From Flaccisagitta enflata (taxonomy: Eukaryota; Chaetognatha; Sagittoidea; Aphragmophora), in contig OZ231126.1 of the NCBI GenBank assembly GCA_965153355.1, forward strand, positions 24,242,001 through 24,306,000: DNA of 64,000 bases, read 5' to 3'. The position numbers were made by a program, and so were the translations under genes. The notes beneath the pieces were generated by a model, which saw nothing but the letters and a program-made list of their open reading frames with translations, ran no database searches and was not told the origin of the DNA. Shown here piece after piece: positions 13,336 through 24,830 of the stretch (within the stretch, counting starts at the first letter, position 1; each line of letters starts with the position of its first letter).

Positions 13336-13482
13336 AGTACTGTCAAAATTTTAATTTCCCCAAATCTTCTTTTTTTCTCTCCCCCCCCCCTTGATTTCCT
13401 TCCCCATCTCCAAACCCTTTGATTAACCCCTCCCACGGGGGGGGGGGGGAACTCAATAATATACAGGTCTGCAAATAGACCA

Positions 13483-13655
13483 ACATAAGGTCGGACTCAA
13501 TTTGGGCATTTGAAAATAAAATCTTTCCATGTAATCTTCATATTCAATTTGCATGATTAGTGCATAATCTGGACATAATCCGGGCTGTAGTTGCACGAAA
13601 TGAAATTCAGTTTTGAGAGAAGTTTCTACCTTAATCATTTGAAATCCTCACTTTA
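13483..13655. mobile_element. Diverged half copy of element F
   Basis: GGACTCAATTTGGGCATTTGA and the following 150 bp match the left arm of element F (22,977-23,150), including TTTGCAT.ATTA and GCTGTAGTTG. The right arm was not found. Confidence 0.55.
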
Positions 13656-13675
13656 TAAATTGGTGCTTAGATTAA

Positions 13676-13735
13676 GATTGATATTTCAAAGATTGATATT
13701 TCAAAGATTGATATTTCAAAGATTGATATTTCAAA
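13676..13735. repeat. 15-bp tandem repeat, four units
   Basis: GATTGATATTTCAAA is repeated four times, perfect except at the edges. Confidence 0.9.
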
Positions 13736-14104
13736 TGGAGTATGGATTGTGGAATTGTTTTCTTTTGAAAGCTCAACTAACATGCCCAACTAACATGCTT
13801 ACCATCTGGGATATATGCAAGGTTTCAAGAAAGCTTAACGCATGGCATTAACATCAGTGATGCAGTATAAAAAACAACGTATTAGTCAATCTAGACACAC
13901 GATTTGTATTATGCATGTGCTTGTACGTCGTACTAGTTTGATCAAGGCGAAATGCTATTAAACTTTACCAGCACCCACCCACTTTCAGTATGAGCTAATA
14001 TACCTGGTTTGGTGTAGTATTAGTAGTAACATGATCGAATAACGTCAGAAGCATTTATGGAAACTGACATGATAAATGATACGTTTAGGACAGTCTTTTT
14101 TTCT
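13736..14104. other. No feature recognised
   Basis: Unique-looking DNA. Confidence 0.4.
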
Positions 14105-14248
14105 TTTTAGGTGCGAACATGCAACCCTGTAAGAGGATTTGTTTGTCCATCCGCCCATCGGTCCATTGGTCTGTTTGTCATGCTCGAGTTAAAAAGTGGA
14201 AAAAAAACGCGTATTTAAGATGCTGTGTGTGAAGAAATTGGAGGTTAT

Positions 14249-14305
<57 letters not shown>

Positions 14306-14372
14306 AGAATGGGGTTGGATGCCCATGTCCACCCGTCTGCAACGATATTGTAACCCCGGGTTACATGTTTTA
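14105..14372 (-). mobile_element. Family A3 element with expanded (TG)n
   Basis: Decayed terminal hairpin at the left (TTTTTAGGTGCGAACATGCAA). The right 5' end reads GTCTGCAACGATATTGTAACC. Its interior includes a perfect TG tract at 14,250-14,304, located just before GGGGTTGGATGCCC. Confidence 0.8.
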
Positions 14373-14522
14373 AATACTGCCACGTAGAAAACCAAACATA
14401 GATCGTCTCTCCTGCATTCGTTACACAAGGAACATCGAAAGGCATTGGCTCAATTAATCATCATACAACTTCGAAAAAGTGGAGAGCGAGCGGGAGATAA
14501 TGTTACCTTTGATCTAAATGAA

Positions 14523-14527
<5 letters not shown>

Positions 14528-14617
<90 letters not shown>
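14528..14617. repeat. (GA)n microsatellite
   Basis: About 42 GA units, ending in GATAGAGAC. Confidence 0.97.
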
Positions 14618-14981
14618 CTACACGAACGAGGTCGTATCTGAGTTCAATAAATTGCCTTTGCCACACATCCAATGTATCAAAACTAAACTTCTAAAAAGAT
14701 AAAAAAAGTTCTTCCAGCATGCCATTTTTTTCTAATTTTTTTTTCTATTTTGTTTTGAGAAATCGATTGGATTGGAAAGAACATCAATCGAAATGAAAAT
14801 AGCTGAAAACGTCTCATTTATAGGTCAACAAAGTAGTAAACATAGTATTGGAAACATTAGTATAGTATATATAGAAACGTCAAACGAAAACGAAACACTG
14901 TATTTTTTTAAAGACTTTATGACCATGTCCATTTTTTGGTTGACCATTTCACATGAACCTGTCCAGCCTAAAAACTGACAG

Positions 14982-14983
<2 letters not shown>
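14618..14983. other. No gene recognised
   Basis: A/T-rich spacer. A 68-codon frame here has no recognisable motif. Confidence 0.4.
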
Positions 14984-15015
<32 letters not shown>

Positions 15016-15070
15016 TGTATGTATGTATGTATGTATGTATGTATGTATGTATGTATGTATGTATGTATGT
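14984..15070. repeat. (TATG)n microsatellite, left half
   Basis: About 21 units. The same repeat resumes at 19,039-19,085 after the 4-kb foldback, so the element appears to have landed inside one tract. Confidence 0.95.
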
Positions 15071-16123
15071 CACACTGTCCCCGTTAGCCCTATAAAGTCA
15101 GGCATCAATGTCCCCTCATCAGGCCATGTTTTTAGTGTTTTATGATGTGTTGGGACTTGAAATAGCAGGCTGGCAAATTTTTTCTCACGCAGAGATTTTT
15201 TTAATAAGGAAAAAAGTCAGTCTTCAACTTTTTGACATATTCAAGAGAAACAGGGCTTTTATTTTCTGATAAGGTAGTTGGGGAACTCATAGGGCTGATT
15301 GCACCCTTGGATGAAATTGATAGGGTAAGTAAATTTGATAATTCTCTTTCATTTGGCGCCAAGCAGAATGCTCTACAGCAAATATTTTTTGCGTTATGAA
15401 TTTTTAAAGATTTATTTACAAAAAATTCAAATTGAATTTTCTTTCGATTTTTCATGATTTTGAATAGAATCAATAAAGGAGTGTATTTGAGTTTTTTTGA
15501 GCATGCAAATACATGAAAACATGTTTACGAGCATAGCTGCTCATCTATGAGGGTGTTTTGTAGCATTTTAGCTCATTTAAATCATTTAGCTCAGTTTTTT
15601 TTCTTGATATTAAATGCAACAAATGAATAAATATTTTGAAACATGTTTAAGCAAGCAGCTACAAGAAAGCATATCAGTGAGTAGACCAGCATTTTAGCAT
15701 TTAGCTCATTTAGTTTATTTTTTTTTCTAACTTTTAGTAGGAAGAATAAATGTTTTAATTAAGCATGCAAATACCAGAAAGCATTTCAGTGAGCATAGCT
15801 GGATATCTGGTTGAGTGATGTTGAGTATTTTTGCTAATCTAGCTCATTTGGCAAAGTCATATTTTTCTTTGATTTTCAGTGCAATCAACACATAAAATTG
15901 CTCTAAATTTGATTTAACAAATTAAAAAATGCAGGGACTGAAAATAAAAGCTTGGTGAAAAGTAACCAATGCTTACAACTTTTTTTCTCATGGCGACAGC
16001 TGCCATTACTTGTATGACATATTAGCGTTTGAGAATGAATGGGTGGTTGTAATTCTAAAACAATGCTTGGGGTCAGCTTAAAGAATAGCCAGTAAACTTT
16101 TTAAAAAAATTATTCTACATCAA

Positions 16124-16347
16124 ACAAGGCCGGATACACGGCTACCGAAGTCGCGTGCGGGTAGGCAGGGGCCATATCCATCATTTGGGCAGGAGCAGTA
16201 AAGCCAAAGACCCCAAAAACCCAAAAAAAGTAAAGTGTGACGGACGGACCGATGGACAGACCGACGGACGGACCAACAGACAGTCGGACCAACGGATGGA
16301 CGGACCGACAAAGCGGCTTGTAGAGTCGCGTAGCACGCGACTAAAAA
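16124..16347 (+). mobile_element. Family A element, GTCGCGTGC variant
   Basis: It starts AAACAAGGCCGGATACACGG, carries the 5' word AGTCGCGTGCGGGTAGGCAGG and GGGCAGGAGCAGTAA, then a GACGGACC core. The 3' hairpin is AGTCGCGTAGCACGCGACT followed by AAAAAA. Confidence 0.9.
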
Positions 16348-16433
16348 ATTACAATATAAGTGCAATTTAGCGTTTGTAGCTAAAATTGTTAAGAAATGGG
16401 AGGCAAAAGGGTGAAAACATTCAATATCAAAAT

Positions 16434-16561
16434 TGAAAAAAATTGAAGATCTTCAATTTTTTCTAATTATTCCTCAAATAGCATTGTAATTGCGGCCCAA
16501 AAAATTGAAGATCTTCAATTTTTTCTAATTATTTCTGAAACAGCATTGTAATTGCGGCCCA
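16434..16561. repeat. 63-bp tandem duplication containing a palindrome
   Basis: Two nearly identical units, each with the palindrome AAATTGAAGATCTTCAATTT and ending TGTAATTGCGGCCC. Confidence 0.9.
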
Positions 16562-16599
16562 GTCTCCCACTTGAAATGTTTTCAAGCTTCTAGGATCCC

Positions 16600-17100
16600 T
16601 AATTAGAAATGCTGCAGATGGCTGATTGAGGGCCTAAAGAGCCTGAAGGATTAAAGCTGTTTGTAGAGCCTGTTTGTAGGCTGATTTGAAGCCTGTGAGG
16701 GTTGATTTGAGGCCTGAAGGGGTGGATTTGATGCCTAAGGAGGCTGATTCAAGGTCTGTGAAGGCTGATGTGAGGCTTAAGAGGGCCAGTTTCATGCTTG
16801 AGAGAGCTGATTTTAAGCTTGAAAGGTGTACTTGAGGCCTAAGAGGACTGAATAGAAGCCTGAAAGGCTATAAAGAACTGCTTTGAAGCCTGAAATAGCT
16901 TAGCTGGTTAGAGGCATGAGAGGCCTAATTAGAGGCCTGAAAGGCCTGATTGGAGGTCTGAGGGGCCCAATTTGAGGCATAAGAGGCTTGATTTGACAAC
17001 AGAGGCCTGATTTGAGGCCTAAGAGTCTTGATCAAGGGGGGGGGATGGACAGACTGACAGACTAACAAAAAGACTGACAAGTAGACTGACAGACTAATAA
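16600..17100. repeat. Family C-type minisatellite core
   Basis: Irregular units of about 22-30 bp, GAGGCCTGAAAGGCTGATTTG type, closed by a G run and GACAGACTGACAGACTAA. It adjoins the next C element. Confidence 0.7.
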
Positions 17101-17712
17101 AAATAGTCGCAAAAGCGTCAGATGGACAGCGGTACCCGTTGCCCCTATGAGTGTATGTGGGTGTGGTGGTTAGAGGGGCAGCGGCCCCAAAGAGGCCGAT
17201 GACCTATGCTGTTTTTATTTGAACTTCAAGGCTGGAATTAGGGCCTGGAGACTGGGATATGAGCCTCGTGGCTAGGATTTGAGCCTTGAGACTGGTATTT
17301 GAGCCTCATGGCTGGGATTTGAGCCTCGAGGCTGGGATTTGAGTCTCAAGCCTGGGATTTGAGCCTCGAGGCTAGGATTTGGGCCTCGAGGCTAGGATTT
17401 AGGCCTCCAGGCTAGGATTTGGGCCTCGAGACTAGGATTTGTGCCTTGCGACTAGGATTTGGGCCTCTAGCCTCTAGAGGGCCTCTAGGCCTGGGAGGGC
17501 AGATTCAAGGCCTGAGAGGGCAGATTCAAGGCCTGAGAGGGCAGATTTTGGGCCTGAACTGGCATATTTCAGGCGTGAGAGGGCAGATTCCAGGCCTGAG
17601 GAGGCCTGGGGGACAAAGGGATGGATGAATAAACAAATAAACAGACAAACAAAAGTTGCCCTGTGTCCCACAAGACTTTATCTCCTTTGAGGCCGCCACT
17701 CAAAAAAGGATC
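17101..17712. mobile_element. Family C element
   Basis: It starts AGTCGCAAAAGCGTCAGATGG, then CAGCGGTACCCGTTGCCCC, GGGGCAGCGGCCCC and GACCTATGCT. The core is about 17 units of GCCTCGAGGCTAGGATTTGG. The right arm is C2-like (CCACAAGACTTTATCTCC..GAGGCCGCC), so the two arms are mismatched. Confidence 0.75.
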
Positions 17713-18435
17713 CAAAAAGTTCATTTGGGGCCTGAAAGGTCAGATTTAGGATACAAGATGTCGCTGTTGACGTGAGGAAAAAAATTGTAAGCATTGGTCA
17801 CTTCTCACCAAGCTTTTATTTTCAGTCCCTGCATTTTTTAATTTGTAAGATCAAATTAAGAGCAATTTTATGTATTGATTGCACTGAAAATCAAAGAAAA
17901 ATAGAACTGATATTTTGTCCACAACATCAATTTGAAGTAAAACAAGCATTTTTGGCTAAAGCTCATTTCATCCCTTTTTCATTAAAACTATTTTCCCTCA
18001 TTTTTGATCAGATTGAGCTACAAATGCTAAAATAGTCTCAAATTATACATGTTTTTTCAAAATTTATGAAGATATCTTCAACTGAAACAAATCTGACGTT
18101 TATTGCTCAATCCAGTGAGACATAAGAGCAAATCAATAAAAAATAGTTAGATGAACTAAGGCTAAATTGAGCTGTATCTGAAAATGATTCTTTTTCTTCA
18201 AATTGATGTTGTGGACAAAGTATTTAACTCAGACCAATGAAATTGTGACACAAAAAACGTCAAACATAGTACTATGAAAGAAAACAAATTCCAAAACAGT
18301 GAAGAGAAGCAGGTGAGAGCAAAAGCTTAACACTTTTTCCCAGTCGAGATTGATGCCCCGGTATGCTCACTGAAATGCTTTCTTGTATTTGCATGTTCAA
18401 TTAAAACATTTATTCATCCTATTAAAAGTTAGGAA

Positions 18436-18575
18436 AACAAGGCCAGATACACGGCAAATACCAGTTGCGGACGAGTGGGCAGGGGCGAAAATGTGTGTTT
18501 TCACATTTTTCAACTCGTGCTCGTGGACCAACAGAGGGATGGATCAATGGACCGAGGGACGGACGGATAAAGCTA
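18436..18575 (+). mobile_element. Family A2 element, 3' truncated
   Basis: AACAAGGCCAGATACACGG, the word AGTTGCGGACGAGTGGGCAGG and a short GGACCGAGGGACGG core are present. The terminal hairpin is missing, and the host foldback sequence (GCTCGTAAACACG) resumes directly. Confidence 0.75.
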
Positions 18576-19038
18576 TGCTCGTAAACACGTTTTCATGTAT
18601 ATGCGTGCTCAAACAAACTCAAATACACTCTTTTATTGATCCGTTTCAAAATCATTAAAAATCGGAAAAAAATTCAATTTGAATTTTTCGTAAATAGATA
18701 TTCAAAAATTCATAACACAAAAAATATTTGCTGTAGAGCATTCTGCTTGGCGCACAATGAAAGAGAATTATCGAATTTACTTACCCTATTGATTTCGTCC
18801 AAGGGTGCAATCAGCCCTATAATTTCCCCAACTTCCTCATTAGAAAATAAAAGCCCTGTTTTTCTTGAATATGTCAAAAAGTCAAAGACTGACTTTTTTC
18901 CTGATTAAAAAAATCTCCGCGTGAGAAAAAATTTGCCAGCAAGCTATTTCAAGTCCCAACAAATCATAAAACACTGGAAACATGGTCTGATGAGGGGACA
19001 TTGATGCCTGACTTTATAGGGCTAACGGGGACAGTGTG

Positions 19039-19085
19039 ATGTATGTATGTATGTATGTATGTATGTATGAATGTATGTATGTATG
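19039..19085. repeat. (TATG)n microsatellite, right half
   Basis: Continuation of the tract at 14,984-15,070 on the far side of the large foldback. Confidence 0.9.
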
Positions 19086-19245
19086 GGTCAAAAGTATTCT
19101 TGCCCACAATGGCTCGGGCCAACTGTTAATTTTCAGGGTACAAACAAAAACAAAAACATGAAAAGCCTTGCTTCATTCACAGGAGGTTAGAATAAAGAAA
19201 ATTTATATTTGAGCGGATGACCTGGATCTCTCCATCTGTGTCGCT

Positions 19246-19279
<34 letters not shown>

Positions 19280-19386
19280 CTGTCTGTCTATCTGTAGGTG
19301 TGTCGTTCTCACTGCTTCAATCTTTCTTTCTATCTGTCGATCTGCCTCTGTTTGTCTTTCTGTCGGTCTGTCTGTCTGTGTCTGAG

Positions 19387-19464
<78 letters not shown>
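19246..19464. repeat. (TCTG)n and (CT)n microsatellites
   Basis: TCTG repeats at 19,246-19,300 and a perfect CT tract at 19,389-19,464, separated by a degenerate mix of the two. Confidence 0.95.
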
Positions 19465-19468
<4 letters not shown>

Positions 19469-20037
19469 TCTCCAGGCTGCAACGACGAGGGTAACCCTCC
19501 TGTTTTCTTTCATTTATCCCTGAGTCGAAAAGAAAACCATTAATTTCAATCAGAAGAACGCCACAGCTTCTGAACCGCTGCACCTTTGTACTCGCCCGCC
19601 CTTCCATTACCGTTGCAGGGGTCACGAGGGGCATATTTCAGTACGAGTATCTTGTTCTTATGCGCATTCATGCTTATTTTTAGAAGAAGATGCCTGGCAT
19701 TATACATGTCCTCAGTTAAATGAAGCATTGCCAAAAAGGTTATTGAGGTTTTAAACAAAGCATGAGCCCATGAGATTGTTTGATCAGTGGTTATCTCTGT
19801 GTGGCTATATGACACAATGCAATCCTCCCTATTACTTCTGTTCTGGTAATGGATCAGGGATCTTTGAGGAAAGGGTTAGGGATATTCTTGATAGTTTTCA
19901 ATTGATCCCAATCAGTTGAACTATAATTTAGGATCTTTTTGGATCCGGAACCGGAGCTCCTTCTAGCGTATCAAAGTAAGCTCAAATTTCATTAGAAAAT
20001 CTGATTCAGTACATGACATTCAGTGTATTACAGAGAT

Positions 20038-20039
<2 letters not shown>
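19465..20039. other. No gene recognised
   Basis: Unique-looking DNA. An 89-codon minus-strand frame at 19,546-19,815 shows no recognisable domain or clear splice context. Confidence 0.4.

Positions 20040-20093
<54 letters not shown>
20040..20093. repeat. (CT)n microsatellite
   Basis: About 26 CT units. Confidence 0.97.
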
Positions 20094-20098
<5 letters not shown>

Positions 20099-21297
20099 TC
20101 AAAAACACATATCTAACTACTACAACACTACATAGTGAATCACAATTTTCATAAAAAAAACTCTGCTTACATTCTGTCTTTAGAATTGCTCTACTGGATC
20201 GGATTCTAGATCCTAAACTTAACTTAAAAATGTTCCTGTTCCGAATCCGGTTCTTAAGATGAAATTAAAGACAATGATACCCAGATCCTTATGAAGTGGT
20301 TTAACTGAGCCTGTTCCGCGATTGAAGATCCTTGTTCTGTTAATGCCAGTCCAAATGTATTGTGTATGAAAATAACTTAGTGTGCTAGAGTTGTTCTATA
20401 TCAAAACACAAGGAGCCTTGCTCATACCACCAGACCATTACGCCAACTAAGAGAAATCAATAACAGAAAATAAAATTTTCATTTTTAACTGAGTGCACGC
20501 GATTCCTTAACCATATGGGTGTTTCATATCAATTTTTTTTTCAACCGATTCAGTCGCTTGTTTGTCAGAGGATGTCACCGGCGATGCAATCCACTGGTGT
20601 GGTGGCAATTTTGGCATGGGTTTTCTTGCATGAGCTTTCCCATGCTTTGAACTTTATCTTTAGCGGCCAATCACTCTGAAGCCGGTATTGGTTTGGGCTA
20701 GGGCTTGGGTTTGGGTTAGGGCTTGGGTTAGGAATTACTTTAGGGATTATGTTAGGGTGGGTTGGTTCCTATATTTCCTTGCGCAAGTCAGTTAGGATAA
20801 ACGCTTTGCCCTAGTGGAACGTTCAGGGGAAACAAGTGTCAAGTTATGGGTTTGTCTCTTACATGATAATTGTGCCGTGCAGGGGTTAAAAGAATTTACA
20901 TTAGGCTCAAAGGATGGTTTAGGAGCTCAAAAGACAAACGAATCTTTCACAGCTATAAGAGACAAGAAAGTGAACTCAAAGTGTTATTGTGTCTCAAAAA
21001 CTATTCTGTAGAGTAATTCTTTCAGGCCTGAGAGAACTTCATCATAACTTCGTAAGCTGTATGCCTTTAACAATTACCTTTACAAACCATTTGTAAATGC
21101 CATTCTGTCCCCGCCCAATTGCCCTTTTGTTTCCAAAACGCCTTTTCGAATGATGGTGAAAACAAAATAACAAACGTTGGAAACAGTTGCTTCAAGTTGA
21201 TATGAAATTAAAACAAAAGGTCCCACTTTTCATTCGGAGCCTGATCCGATTGTCGAGTTGTTCTTCAACTTGAATTCCCTGTTTGAATCTGGACTAG

Positions 21298-21298
<1 letters not shown>
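20094..21298. other. No gene recognised; telomere-like patch
   Basis: Mostly low-copy sequence. At 20,690-20,760 there is a degenerate string of GGGTTAGGG/GGGCTTGGG words. No exon is supported. Confidence 0.4.

Positions 21299-21371
<73 letters not shown>
21299..21371. repeat. (CT)n microsatellite
   Basis: About 36 CT units. Confidence 0.97.
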
Positions 21372-21372
<1 letters not shown>

Positions 21373-21474
21373 AGAAGTCCAGACACAAAGAATATGCCCG
21401 CTCGACGCAGTTGGATTTCTATTCAACTTCTTCCCTTTGAATGAACCGTTTGATACTAAGGAAGCTCGAGAGAG

Positions 21475-21775
21475 CTGGATGATGTCGAAGACGGAGAAGA
21501 TGACGACGATGGTGACGGTAAGAGGGACGGGGACGACGATATCGACGTCGACATGTGACGGCAACGACGACGATGATACCCAGAGGGACGCTCTATTGAA
21601 CGATGATGACTTAAGCTGAAAGGATATGTGACAATAACGGCGACGATGACATTGCTTACATAAACGAAAGCGTTTATAACGATGACGATGACGCTGTAGA
21701 TGACTATAACGACCACGATAACGACGATGACGACGTTGAAGACGACGATGGCGACGATTTTGCTCAAGCAGACGA
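21475..21775. repeat. Degenerate (GAC/GAT)n region
   Basis: Loose GACGATGAC triplets over about 300 bp. All frames are broken, so a decayed trinucleotide repeat is likelier than an acidic exon. Confidence 0.6.
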
Positions 21776-22574
21776 CATCAAAAGCGACGCTTCGAGCCAG
21801 GCTTCTTCTTCTGCACTTTTTCCTCTTCGCGCTTCCTTTTCTCATAGGACGTAACTTTGAGATCATACATTCTCTCTATCCGTTGTATAAGGAGTAAAAG
21901 AGAAAGAGGGAAGCTTCCTCTCTCTCGCCGGCCCCGTGAACATCGCTTCTCTCTCTCTCTCTCCCGCCGCTCCTCGATAGTTTCCACTTTTCACGCCAGG
22001 TGAACCGTAATGGACAACCATAAAACAAAAGACAAATCTGCCAAGTTGTAAACAGATAATGAAATTCTCTCCCTTTTACTCTTTTTTTTCTGTCTCTTTA
22101 TTCTTCTTTCTCTCACGTTTTGCCCTTTCCTTTTTTCTACAGAAAGCGCATTTCGAGGTGCTAGAAAGCGTAAAAAAGTAGTTTGCGCGAGCGCTAGATT
22201 GCCATTACTACACATTACGAGTCTCCGCTGTTAAGCCCGTCTTTATAATCCCATTCAACCGCCCCCCCATCCCACTTCCTCATTCTTTCATTCTTCCTTC
22301 ATTGTACCCTGTAAACGATATTGTTATTTCTTTCTCTCTCTCTTCCTGTCTGTCTGGCCATTTGGCCCATTTTTGTCGAGGCCATTTTAAAGGGCGACGC
22401 GGCCCGCATTTTTGGTCGACACTTTCATGAGCCATAAAAAGAGAAGAAACGTCTTTCTCCGTTTTCGCGTCCATTTTCGCGATTTAACTACACTCAAAAC
22501 TCAGTCAGTTTCCATCCCCTGAATTCCTTTCTCTTTTTCATGTCTGTCACATCAGTCAGCTCATCTCTCCAACA
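21776..22574. other. No gene recognised
   Basis: Pyrimidine-rich stretches and short CT runs. No element ends were found. Confidence 0.4.
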
Positions 22575-22680
22575 TTTTTAAGTGCGTCCTCGCACTTCTA
22601 TAAGAGGTCATGTCCGTCTGTCGGTCGGTTGGTCGGTCTGTAACGCAAACGTTTAAAACGCTCAAAACGGTCAATTCTGT
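22575..22680 (-). mobile_element. Family A variant with AAGTGCG hairpin
   Basis: The left edge is TTTTTAAGTGCGTCCTCGCACTTC followed in spaced form by TATAAGAGG and GTCGGTCGGTTGG core words. In the element's own direction it is a 3' hairpin whose stem sequence differs from other copies but still pairs perfectly. The 5' end was not identified. Confidence 0.65.
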
Positions 22681-22734
22681 CGTCATTCTTCATTCCTATC
22701 ACCTCTCATGCCTTACCACACTCATTTTCATTCT

Positions 22735-22820
22735 GTTTTCATTCATTTATTCATTCATTCATTCATTCATTCATTCATTCATTCATTCATTCATTTATTC
22801 ATTCGTTCATTCATTCATTC
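22735..22820. repeat. (TCAT)n microsatellite
   Basis: ATTCATTC tetramers with a few TTAT and TCGT variants. Confidence 0.95.
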
Positions 22821-23163
22821 AAAACGTTCATTAACAAAATCTTAATCAAGCGAGGCGCACTTATTGACCATAACTTGGCCTTATTTTCCTGTTCTTTCAT
22901 ATTCTTTGAATGATGCATGTAATTAAATGACAATAACTATGAAGACGAATGATGTTCAAACTAAGGATGCGGAGTAGAGTGGGCTCAATTGGGGCATTCA
23001 AATGAAACACTTTTTCCAAGCACTTTTCATGTTCCTTTTGCATATTAAGAGCCCAATCTCTTTGGAAAACTGATTTGGACTTGATCTTGGCACCACGTCA
23101 TCAATGCTGTAGTTGTATAGAATTTATTGCTGGAGTTATGAGAGGAATATCTACCATACCATA

Positions 23164-24343
23164 CAACCAAAAGAAAAGACGCACTTTTGAATGACTAATT
23201 TTGCCTTTGAAGCTTAAAAAAACTTATTACAGTACGATTGTTTTCGTTTGTAACATTTCATGGCAACATTATTCTTAAAGAAATTGAAATAATTGAATTC
23301 TGAAAAAAGTTCCTAAAAGACTATGAAAATACATTTTATAACATGTCAATCAAAGGATCTACTTAGAAAAATCTGATTCTCTCATCAAAAAATGAACTAC
23401 AGGACCAACTTGACAAATTGTCAAATTGAAAAATTTGGGAAAATTTAACAGATGGACTGTTTATCTTTAAATTGTTCTCATTTCTAAACGGTTTGAGCTA
23501 CAGATGCCAGATTGGTCTCAAATGAGAAATAATGTGATCTGTTTTTAAAGTTTTCTGAAAAGCAAGCACTGATTTGATGCTTTGAATACAATTTATTAAC
23601 TATAGGCAGGTACTTTTGTTAAATCTTTAAAAATGATTCCAAATCTTTTATGTTTTTTATGATACGTGTTTCCAAATAGGTTTTTTTCTTTTTATTTTCT
23701 AGAACTACTTCAAATTATCTTTCATTTGAGACAAACCTAGTATTTGTAGGTCAAATCGTTTAGAAATAAGAGCAATCCAAAGAAAAACAGTTTATCTCAA
23801 AACATGAAAAACAGTTTATTTTTGCTAAATATGCCTTACAACTAATAGTAAGAAATCCGGATCAAATTTTTGTTGAAAAACCTTGGGATTTTGATATCAT
23901 TAAATATATTTTCAATATCTTTCACTATCTTTTTTCAGAATATGATTAACCTTACAACTTTCCAAGTCATGTTGTCATGAAATGTTACAAACAAAAACAA
24001 TCATACTGTAAAATCTTAGGTCATTTGAAAGCCCTTTAAAAGTACTTTTATTTGGCGCCAATCTGGTATTGCTGTCTCTTTTTGTTTAGAAATGGCATTG
24101 GTTTAACTGAAAACATTGCCCATTTCAGTTTCGCAATTTCTATGTAAAAATGTATTTTCATAAATTAGTGTTTCTCATTGCAGGGCTCTAGCTTAACCGT
24201 TTGAGATACAGACCTGGGATTTGTCTAGATGGAAAGAAAATCTGAAAATCTTTCAAAATGTTTTTTTTTAAATATTTGAAATCAATTCTCATATCTATTT
24301 CATCAATTATTAAATAGGTGCGTATTTTTTTTTATCCACGTGG
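23164..24343. mobile_element. Family G element nested in F
   Basis: The ends are CAACCAAAAGAAAAGACGCAC and, inverted, GTGCGTATTTTTTTTTATCC..GTGG, with TA at 23,162-23,163 and 24,344-24,345. Removing the nested D element and its TA leaves about 399 bp, matching the intact G copies (410 and 399 bp). Confidence 0.85.
23230..24008. mobile_element. Family D element nested in G, 779 bp
   Basis: It starts CAGTACGATTGTTTTCGTTT and ends with the inverted AAACAAAAACAATCATACTG, with TA at 23,228-23,229 and 24,009-24,010. The interior repeats the CTAAACGGTTTGAGCTACAG word and its inverse. Confidence 0.85.
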
Positions 24344-24563
24344 TAGACACTCTATACAACTACAGCATTGATGACGTGGTGCTTAGATCAAGTCCAAATC
24401 GATTTTCCGACAAGATTGGGCTCTTATTATATAAATGGAACATAAAAGGTGCTTGAAAATAATGTTGTGTTCAAATACCCAAATTGAGCCCACTCTAATG
24501 CGGAGGCGCCGGAGGCGGTCTTTCATAAAATCGCTCCTACCATTGCTGCTTCCACTTTCCTTC

Positions 24564-24757
24564 TTAGTTGCGGAGGTTTTTTCATCCGTTGGTCTGTCTA
24601 TTGGTCTGTCCTCAGCGCATGGTCGAAAAATGGAATAATGAGCGTTTTAGATGATTTTTGCGTATGCGTCTTGGTGGAGGGTTATGGGGTATGGATGGGG
24701 GTTGGATGCCCCTGCCCACCCGTCCGCAACGGTATTGTGACCCCGCGTCACTCGTTC
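24564..24757 (-). mobile_element. Family A3 element with damaged hairpin
   Basis: The left edge has TTAGTTGCGGAG, where the hairpin is lost. The right edge has CCGTCCGCAACGGTATTGTG..CCCCGCGTCACTCGTT. Confidence 0.75.
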
Positions 24758-24830
24758 TTAGTTTAAACGCATGTAGGAATGTGGAAGCCGTTTACTACGT
24801 CCAATTTTGTGGGTGGGTTTTGAACTGCAA

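Larger units (their letters stand above)
15071..19038. mobile_element. Large foldback element, 3.97 kb with nested insertions
   Basis: The termini are long inverted repeats. The left starts CACACTGTCCCCGTTAGCCC and the right ends with its complement. The left arm runs from 15,071 to about 16,020. The right arm runs from about 17,770 to 19,038. The left arm contains three units of about 130 bp carrying GCATGCAAATAC and TAGCTCATTTAGCTCA. Family A and family C elements occupy the centre. Both flanks are ATGTATGT, but inside a microsatellite this is not informative as a duplication. No transposase frame was seen. A 5'-truncated second copy lies at 43,938-45,460. Confidence 0.85.
22977..24495. mobile_element. 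Element F, outer shell of a triple nest
   Basis: The TIR starts GAGTGGGCTCAATTGGGGCA and its complement ends at 24,495, with TA flanks at 22,975-22,976 and 24,496-24,497. The arms match over about 150 bp (GACTTGATCT.GCACCACGTC). Removing the nested G element leaves about 337 bp. No coding capacity. Confidence 0.85.

Noticed and set aside
16124-16347. Family A as a SINE with a poly-A tail
   Set aside because: The A run is short and nearly constant (about 5), no RNA polymerase III boxes or flanking duplications were seen, and copies share a terminal hairpin instead.
21437-21866. Acidic Asp/Glu-rich exon
   Set aside because: All frames are interrupted. The pattern fits a decaying GAC/GAT trinucleotide repeat.
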